Assembly: GCF_019396325.1 (NCBI RefSeq)
Contig: NZ_JAHKRO010000031.1
Coordinates: 16,225 to 80,224, forward strand
Length of the DNA stretch: 64,000 nt
From: Nonomuraea ceibae
Lineage (GTDB): Bacteria; Actinomycetota; Actinomycetes; Streptosporangiales; Streptosporangiaceae
Direction of reading: 5' to 3'
A model generated the notes under the pieces. That model saw only the letters and a program-made list of their open reading frames with translations. It did no database searches and was not told where the DNA came from. The stretch's first letter is position 1, and every line of letters begins with the position of its first letter. Shown in pieces: positions 59,221 through 64,000 of the stretch. A program made the translations under genes and the position numbers.

Positions 59221-60761
59221 GCGAGCGACCTCATGAGGCGTCCGGTCAGGGTGTAGGCGGCGGCGACGGTGCCCCAGATCACCAGCGTGAGGAAGGTAAT
59301 GCGGGCGTCGAAGAGGGCGGCGGTGATCGCGATGGCCGCGAACCGCTCGCCGATGGGGAACACGATCATCTTACGGGCCCAGTGGACGGCGCGGTACTTG
59401 CCGGCCTTGGTCCACATCTTGAGCAGCCCGCGGATGCCCTGGCTGCGCTCGACCTTGCGGCGCTCCAGCGCCTGGCGCAGGGCCCGGTCGTCGGGCGCGT
59501 CGAGCGGCAGCGTCGGGAGCTGCGCGGGCGCCTTGGCGCGCCGGTTGGCGATGCCGAAGGAGAAGTCGAGCAGGTGGCGCACGGACTGCAGGCCGATCGC
59601 CGCCAGCGCGAAGATCCAGATCGTGTCGTCGCCGTGACCAGCCACGACCCAGCCGATCGCCAGGCCGGCGAAGACCACGTACTCCTTGAACCGGTCGAAC
59701 GTGGCGTCGAGCCACGCACCGAGCACGCCGAACTTGCGGGCGTAGCGGGCGACCTGGCCGTCGACGCAGTCGAAGACGAACGCGAAGTAGATCAGGATGC
59801 CGCCCGCGACCATGCCGACCCGGTCGCCGGTGGCGAAGCAGGCGGCGGCGGCCACGCCGAGCGCGATGGAGATGAGCGTGACCTGGTTGGGCGTCAGCCC
59901 GCGCCGGGCCGCCCAGCGGGCGATGAAGCGGGAGTAGGTGGAGACGAAGTAGGTGGTGAAGAAGCCGTCGGCGCCCTTGACGGCGTTGTCGAGCCTGGCC
60001 CGGTCCTCGTCCATGCCGATGATCTCGGAGCCGGCCTCGTTGGCCTCCTCCTGGGTGGTGACGCGGCGGTAGAACAGGTCGCGGCGGCCGCGGATGCCGA
60101 CCGAGACGCCGTTGCGCACCAGGCCGAACGCGATGATCTGCACCAGGTCGTCGTCGGGGCCGAAGGCGTCGGCCATGTCGGCGAGCTGACGGCAGGTCTC
60201 GGCGAGCACCGGCGCGTTGCGCGCGCTGATGTGGACCGGGCCGAGCAGCACGGCGTTGGGCCGGGTCACCTTGTGGGTGGCGGTGCCGATCGACACCACC
60301 CGCGACTTGCCGATGCGGGAGCGAACCGGGAGCCCTTCGACCCGGTTCATGCCGATCTCTGGCTCTGCCTCCTCGATCGGAACGGCCTCGGCCGTCTCCT
60401 CCTGTCCCGCGCCGGGGTCCTCGTCGGAGTCCTCCCCGGCCGCCGGGCGCGGCTCCTTGGCGACGAGCACCAGCGCGCCGCGCTTGGACTTGGTGATCTG
60501 GTAGATCAGCTCGTCGTGGACGACCGAGTTTTCCGGGATGATGAACAGGCTTTCCGTCGCCGACTCGGCGACCTCGGCCAGTGCGCGCAGGGCGGCGGCC
60601 ACGTCGCCTGACGCGATCGTGGCGGGCCGCGGGTCCATGGTGCGAAGCTGGCTGTGCAGCCGCTCGGAGACGGTGGGATTGCCGGGTAGCGCGGCGAGCC
60701 TCAGGCCGGTCGGAGCGGTGTCGGGGCCGGGCGAAGAGCCCAGCAGGACCACGCGGGTCAT
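59217..60761 (-). CDS. CDP-alcohol phosphatidyltransferase family membrane enzyme
   Basis: 514 residues. An N-terminal soluble domain of about 260 residues has a nucleotidyltransferase-like flavour ('VVLLGSSPGPDTAPTGLRLAALPGNPTVSERL' and 'LFIIPENSVVHDELIYQI') with an acidic insert. The membrane domain carries the full motif D-G-x2-A-R-x8-G-x3-D-x3-D in 'DCVDGQVARYARKFGVLG' and 'AWLDATFD'. It transfers an alcohol phosphate from a CDP-alcohol; the acceptor (inositol phosphate, glycerol phosphate or another polyol) is not evident. ATG 60761; the frame is open far upstream but overlaps the divergent recO gene. Confidence 0.82.
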   Translation of the reverse strand: MTRVVLLGSSPGPDTAPTGLRLAALPGNPTVSERLHSQLRTMDPRPATIASGDVAAALRALAEVAESATESLFIIPENSVVHDELIYQITKSKRGALVLVAKEPRPAAGEDSDEDPGAGQEETAEAVPIEEAEPEIGMNRVEGLPVRSRIGKSRVVSIGTATHKVTRPNAVLLGPVHISARNAPVLAETCRQLADMADAFGPDDDLVQIIAFGLVRNGVSVGIRGRRDLFYRRVTTQEEANEAGSEIIGMDEDRARLDNAVKGADGFFTTYFVSTYSRFIARWAARRGLTPNQVTLISIALGVAAAACFATGDRVGMVAGGILIYFAFVFDCVDGQVARYARKFGVLGAWLDATFDRFKEYVVFAGLAIGWVVAGHGDDTIWIFALAAIGLQSVRHLLDFSFGIANRRAKAPAQLPTLPLDAPDDRALRQALERRKVERSQGIRGLLKMWTKAGKYRAVHWARKMIVFPIGERFAAIAITAALFDARITFLTLVIWGTVAAAYTLTGRLMRSLA

Positions 60762-60908
60762 GACTCCCTTTCGAGGCGGTTTCGGGGGGTTGAACATCGG
60801 GCAATGCGGGACAGGCGTCAAAGTGTAGTAAGGGTTCCTGAGCAACGCGTCACCGCCGCACGGCCGGAGCACGAAGTGCCGACGCTTTCCCGGCCATAAG
60901 ATGAGCGA

Positions 60909-61643
60909 GTGAGTCTCTACCGTGACGAGGGCGTGGTCCTGCGCACGCAAAAGCTCGGCGAAGCCGATCGCATCGTCACAATCCTGGCCAAGCGCACCGG
61001 CAAGATCCGGGCCGTGGCCAAGGGGGTGCGCCGCACCACCTCGCGCTTCGGCGCAAGGCTCGAGCCGTTCACCCACGTCGATCTGCAACTCCACACCGGA
61101 CGCACACTCGACGTGGTCACCCAGGCCGAGACCATCAGACCTTACGGCGAGACGCTGGCGGCCGACTACCCCCGCTACACCGCCGGCACCGCGATGCTGG
61201 AGACCGCCGACCGGCTCACCCACGGCGAGAAGGAGCCGGCGCTGCGCCAGTTCCTGCTGCTGGTGGGCGGGCTGCGCACGCTGGCCGACGGCGACCACGA
61301 GGCCAGGCTGGTGCTCGACGCCTACTTCCTGCGCTCGCTGGCCGTCGCCGGCTACGCGCCCGCGCTGGAGGCGTGCGCCAAGTGCCGGGCCCCGGCCGTC
61401 AGGGCGTTCGCCATCGTGGCGGGCGGCGTGGTGTGCGGGGCGTGCCGCCCGGCCGGCTCGGCCGTGCCCGCCGGGGAGACGATCGGGCTCATGACGGCGC
61501 TGCTGCGGGGCGACTGGGTCTCCGCCGACGCCTCAGAGCCGCGCCACCGCACCGAGTGCAGCGGCCTGGTGGCGGCCTACCTGCAATGGCACCTGGAGCA
61601 CGGCATCCGCTCGCTGCGCCACGTAGAAAGGGAACCCGCGTGA
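60909..61643 (+). CDS. recO: DNA repair protein RecO
   Basis: 244 residues, GTG start. N-terminal OB fold 'YRDEGVVLRTQKLGEADRIVTILAKRTGKIRAVAKGVRRTTSRFGARLEPFTHVDLQL', helical C-terminal domain and zinc site C-x2-C...C-x2-C ('ACAKCRAP' and 'GVVCGACRP'). Mediator of RecA loading in the RecFOR pathway. Its stop overlaps the uppS GTG; recO-uppS is the standard actinobacterial pair. Confidence 0.95.
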   Translation: MSLYRDEGVVLRTQKLGEADRIVTILAKRTGKIRAVAKGVRRTTSRFGARLEPFTHVDLQLHTGRTLDVVTQAETIRPYGETLAADYPRYTAGTAMLETADRLTHGEKEPALRQFLLLVGGLRTLADGDHEARLVLDAYFLRSLAVAGYAPALEACAKCRAPAVRAFAIVAGGVVCGACRPAGSAVPAGETIGLMTALLRGDWVSADASEPRHRTECSGLVAAYLQWHLEHGIRSLRHVEREPA

Positions 61644-62413
61644 ATCCCCGCCCGCCGTCGCCGCACCCGTCCGGTGCGACGCCGCCGCCGATCCCGCGCG
61701 ACCTGGTGCCCCGGCACGTCGCCATCGTCATGGACGGCAACGGCCGCTGGGCCAAGGCCCGCGGCCTGCCGCGCACCGAGGGGCACAAGGCGGGGGAGGC
61801 GTCCCTGTTCGACGTCATCGAGGGCGCCCTGGAGCTCGGCGTCCCCTACCTGAGCGCGTACGCCTTCTCCACGGAGAACTGGAAGCGCTCGCCCGACGAG
61901 GTGCGCTTCCTCATGGGCTTCAACCGCGACGTGATCCGGCGCCGCCGCGACGAGCTCAACGCGATGGGCGTGCGGGTGCGCTGGGCGGGCCGGCCGGGCC
62001 GGCTGTGGAAGAGCGTGATCTCCGAGCTGCAGACCGCCGAGGCGATGACCGAGCACAACCGGGCGCTGACCTTGCAGTTCTGCGTCAACTACGGCGGCCA
62101 GGCCGAGATCGTCGAGGCGGCGGTCAAGCTGGCCGAGGACATCGCCGCCGGCCGCGTCAGGGCGTCGAAGGTCAACGAGAAGGTCTTCGCCCGCTACCTC
62201 GACGAGCCGGAGATCCCGCCGGTCGACCTGTTCGTCCGCTCGTCGGGGGAGCAGCGCTTCTCCAACTTCCTGCTGTGGCAGTCGGCCTACGCCGAGATGG
62301 TGTTCCTGGACCGGCTCTGGCCCGACTTCGACCGGCGCGACCTGTGGGAGGCGTGCGAGATCTACGCCAAGCGCGACCGCCGCTACGGCGGGGCGGTGCC
62401 CAACCAGGTCTGA
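61640..62413 (+). CDS. uppS: Isoprenyl transferase (undecaprenyl/decaprenyl diphosphate synthase)
   Basis: 257 residues, GTG 61640 in the recO stop. cis-Prenyltransferase motifs: 'HVAIVMDGNGRWAKARGLPRTEGHKAGE', 'LSAYAFSTENWKRSPDEV', 'LTLQFCVNYGGQAEIVEA', 'DLFVRSSGEQRFSNFLLWQSAYAEMVF' and 'LWPDF'. Makes the C50-55 lipid carrier for cell-wall synthesis. 'SSGEQRFSNF' replaces the commoner 'RTSGEQRLSNF' with no loss of the key Arg and Ser. Confidence 0.95.
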   Translation: MNPRPPSPHPSGATPPPIPRDLVPRHVAIVMDGNGRWAKARGLPRTEGHKAGEASLFDVIEGALELGVPYLSAYAFSTENWKRSPDEVRFLMGFNRDVIRRRRDELNAMGVRVRWAGRPGRLWKSVISELQTAEAMTEHNRALTLQFCVNYGGQAEIVEAAVKLAEDIAAGRVRASKVNEKVFARYLDEPEIPPVDLFVRSSGEQRFSNFLLWQSAYAEMVFLDRLWPDFDRRDLWEACEIYAKRDRRYGGAVPNQV

Positions 62414-62442
62414 GCGCGCCCTGACGTGGGCAACGTCAGGAC

Positions 62443-62916
62443 ATGTGGCGACTGATCTGGAACTCTGCCCTGGTCATCGCGCTCTACTACCTCGTCCCGC
62501 TGGAGGCCGGCGGGCCCCTGTGGCTGAGGTGGGCTCGCGCGGCGGTGTTCGCGGCCGGGGTGGCGCTGGTCGTGGTGGGCGTCGCCCGCGCGGCCAGGCG
62601 GCAGGCGACGGCCGAGCCCGGCTCCCTGCCCGCGACCGGCCTGGCGGTGGCGACCGTGGCGGGCGTCGCCCTGTTCGCGCTGGCCGACTACGGGGTGGCC
62701 GTCTGGGGCGAGAACGAGTTCGCCGGGCTGCGCACGCGCACCGACGCCCTCTACTTCGCCGTCTCGACGCTGGCCACGGTCGGCTTCGGCGACGTGCACG
62801 CGCAGGGGCAGGTGGCCAGGGCGCTGGTGCTGGCGCAGATGGTGTTCAACCTGGTCGTCCTCGCCACGGCCGCGACCCTGCTGACCCGCCGCCTGCGCGA
62901 GCGCCGCCACCTGTGA
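62443..62916 (+). CDS. Two-helix-type potassium channel
   Basis: 157 residues. Two N-terminal hydrophobic segments, then a pore module: outer helix 'TGLAVATVAGVALFALADYGVAVW', pore loop with selectivity filter T-V-G-F-G-D in 'DALYFAVSTLATVGFGDVHAQG', and inner helix 'ALVLAQMVFNLVVLATAATLLTRR'. TVGFGD is the K+ filter (TVGYGD class). No RCK/TrkA regulatory domain. Downstream of uppS by 29 bases. Confidence 0.85.
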   Translation: MWRLIWNSALVIALYYLVPLEAGGPLWLRWARAAVFAAGVALVVVGVARAARRQATAEPGSLPATGLAVATVAGVALFALADYGVAVWGENEFAGLRTRTDALYFAVSTLATVGFGDVHAQGQVARALVLAQMVFNLVVLATAATLLTRRLRERRHL

Positions 62917-62964
62917 CGCCCCTCCCAGGAGGGTGACGTCCCTCCCAAGAGGATGGCGCCTCTC

Positions 62965-64000
62965 TCAGGAGGGTGACGGCGGCAGCGCGGCCAGGCGGCG
63001 GGTGGCCTCGGCGAGGTCGGCCGGGCCCGGGGCGGCGGCGAAGGAGAGCCGCAGGAAGGGGCCCGAGGGCTCGGCGGGGAAGTAGCGGGCGCCCGCGTCC
63101 ACCGCGACGCCGTGGGCGCGGGCGGCGTCGGCCAGGGTGGTGTCCTGGACGCCGTCCGGCAGGCGTACCCACAGGTGCAGGCCGCCGGTCGGGTGCCGGG
63201 TGAGCGTCCAGTGCGGGAGGTCGCGGGCGAGACAGGCGGCGAGCAGCGCGCAGCGCTCGCGCAGGGCGGCCGAGAGCGTCCGCAGGTGCCGCTCCCAAGC
63301 CGGGGTGCTGAGAAGCTCGACGGCGGCCTCCTGGAGCGGCCGGGCGGTGAAGAAGTCGTCGACGAAGCGCATCCCCCACAGCCGCCGCATCACCGGGCCG
63401 CGCGCGATCACCGCGCCGATGCGCAGGCTGGGGGAGGCGGGCTTGGTCAGCGAGGTGAGGTGGATGACGGTGCCGTCGCGGTCGCCGGAGACCAGCGGGG
63501 GCGGCAGCGGGCCGCCGTGGCCGAGATGGCGGGCGAAGTCGTCCTCGACGAGGAACGCGCCCGCCGCCTTGGCCACCTCCACCACCTGATCGCGCCTGCC
63601 GGGGGCCAGGACCGTGCCGGTCGGGTTGTGGAAGGTGGGCTGGCAGTAGAGCAGCCGCGCGCCGGTCATGGCGAAGGCGTCGGCGAGCAGGTCGGGGCGG
63701 ATGCCGTCGGCGTCCGTCGGCACCGGCAGCGGGCGCAGCCCGGCGGCGCGGGCGGCGGCCAGCGCGCCCGGGTAGGTGGGCGACTCCATGAGGACCGGGC
63801 CGCCGGGGGCGACGATGGCCCTGAACAGCATCGACAGCGCGCCCTGCCCGCCGCCGGTGACGAGCACGTCGTCGGCGGTCACCGAGCCGCCCGCCTGGCG
63901 GGCGAACAGCGCGCGCAGCGGCGCGAGCCCGGCCGTCGGGGCGCGGCGCCAGGCGCCGGGACGGCGGGCGGCGCGGGCGAGCGCGGCGGCCAGCGCCCGC
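62965..64000 (-). CDS. PLP aminotransferase domain, probably MocR/PdxR-type regulator (partial)
   Basis: The frame is open from the right edge of the window to the TGA at 62965. About 345 residues of a class I aminotransferase fold: 'VLVTGGGQGALSMLFRAIVAPGGPVLMESPTYPGALAAARAAGLRPLPVPTDADGIRPD', 'QPTFHNPTGTVLAPGRRDQVVEVA', and the PLP Lys in 'TSLTKPASPSLRIGAVIARG'. Ends 'LRLSFAAAPGPADLAEATRRLAAL'. The style matches GntR-aminotransferase (MocR) fusions; the GntR part would lie beyond 64000. Confidence 0.8.
   Translation of the reverse strand, partial: RALAAALARAARRPGAWRRAPTAGLAPLRALFARQAGGSVTADDVLVTGGGQGALSMLFRAIVAPGGPVLMESPTYPGALAAARAAGLRPLPVPTDADGIRPDLLADAFAMTGARLLYCQPTFHNPTGTVLAPGRRDQVVEVAKAAGAFLVEDDFARHLGHGGPLPPPLVSGDRDGTVIHLTSLTKPASPSLRIGAVIARGPVMRRLWGMRFVDDFFTARPLQEAAVELLSTPAWERHLRTLSAALRERCALLAACLARDLPHWTLTRHPTGGLHLWVRLPDGVQDTTLADAARAHGVAVDAGARYFPAEPSGPFLRLSFAAAPGPADLAEATRRLAALPPSPS

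Noticed and set aside
59217..61298. N-terminal extension of the CDP-alcohol phosphotransferase to 693 residues
   Set aside because: The extra part is antisense to recO and the promoter region; the family start is at 60761.

Overview
The window is chromosomal DNA from a high-GC actinomycete, most likely a filamentous member of the Streptosporangiales (Streptosporangium/Nonomuraea-like). This rests on the very GC-rich codon use, many GTG starts, four-base ATGA/GTGA gene overlaps, the order hemW-DUF3097-CIRCE-hrcA-dnaJ ... HIT-phoH-ybeY-CBS-era ... recO-uppS, a SARP regulator, an actinobacterial leucine leader peptide and many secreted or sensing glycoside-hydrolase proteins. The genus cannot be fixed from sequence alone. 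No tRNA, rRNA, CRISPR array, insertion sequence or phage was seen.

Layout. 1-3.9 kb: end of a MOSC protein, a secreted GH18 chitinase behind a perfect 29-bp palindrome, hemW and a DUF3097 gene. 3.9-17.6 kb: conserved housekeeping block: CIRCE-hrcA-dnaJ, a NIT-type histidine kinase, rsmE, a sigma factor with its membrane partner, HIT, phoH, ybeY, CBS/CorC membrane protein, a possible structured RNA ending in a terminator, a lipoprotein, a zinc-less cytidine-deaminase-like protein, Nudix and era. 17.7-25.1 kb: an orphan UreG lacking its nickel-binding Cys, a Mut7-C protein, a membrane Ser/Thr kinase whose extracellular half is a GH6 cellulase fold with destroyed active site, a double GNAT, DUF2630, an internally deleted DDAH, and leuA with its leader peptide. 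25.1-28.2 kb: a less GC-rich three-gene operon (WXG100-like small protein, 732-residue helical protein, lipoprotein).

28.4-33.8 kb is the most novel region. It holds a SARP regulator preceded by 20-bp repeats, and a convergent operon mauE-like / redoxin / ABC exporter / S26 signal peptidase / two tiny six-cysteine peptides (47 and 57 aa). The peptides have knottin-like spacing (C-x6-C-x4/5-CC-x4-C-x7/12-C) and a common leader ending in A-[KR]-A. No lanthionine, lasso or radical-SAM tailoring enzyme is present, so the cluster looks like a dedicated system for making, oxidising, cleaving and exporting disulfide-rich peptides. The operon promoter carries three heptamer-like repeats at 11-bp spacing that share TACAGC with the repeats before the SARP gene.

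33.9-41.2 kb: an MFS exporter, a rifampin-phosphotransferase-like enzyme and TetR; a second TetR divergent from YrdB, an epimerase and a Gfo/Idh oxidoreductase. 41.1-47.3 kb: a trypsin-like protease; an amide-use operon (AmiC-like sensor, permease, formamidase) with a divergent MarR; and a glutamate-type dehydrogenase. 47.5-54.4 kb: PhoD-like phosphatase, methyltransferase, ECF sigma with a membrane partner, and an arginine-catabolism set (Lrp, DDAH-like hydrolase, ornithine aminotransferase). 54.5-58.4 kb: a single reading frame joining a complete GH1 beta-glucosidase to a complete LacI repressor, convergent with a secreted GH16-CBM glucanase whose promoter carries two LacI-type palindromes. 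58.5-64 kb: DUF5941 and CDP-alcohol phosphotransferase genes, recO, uppS, a K+ channel and a partial PLP aminotransferase.
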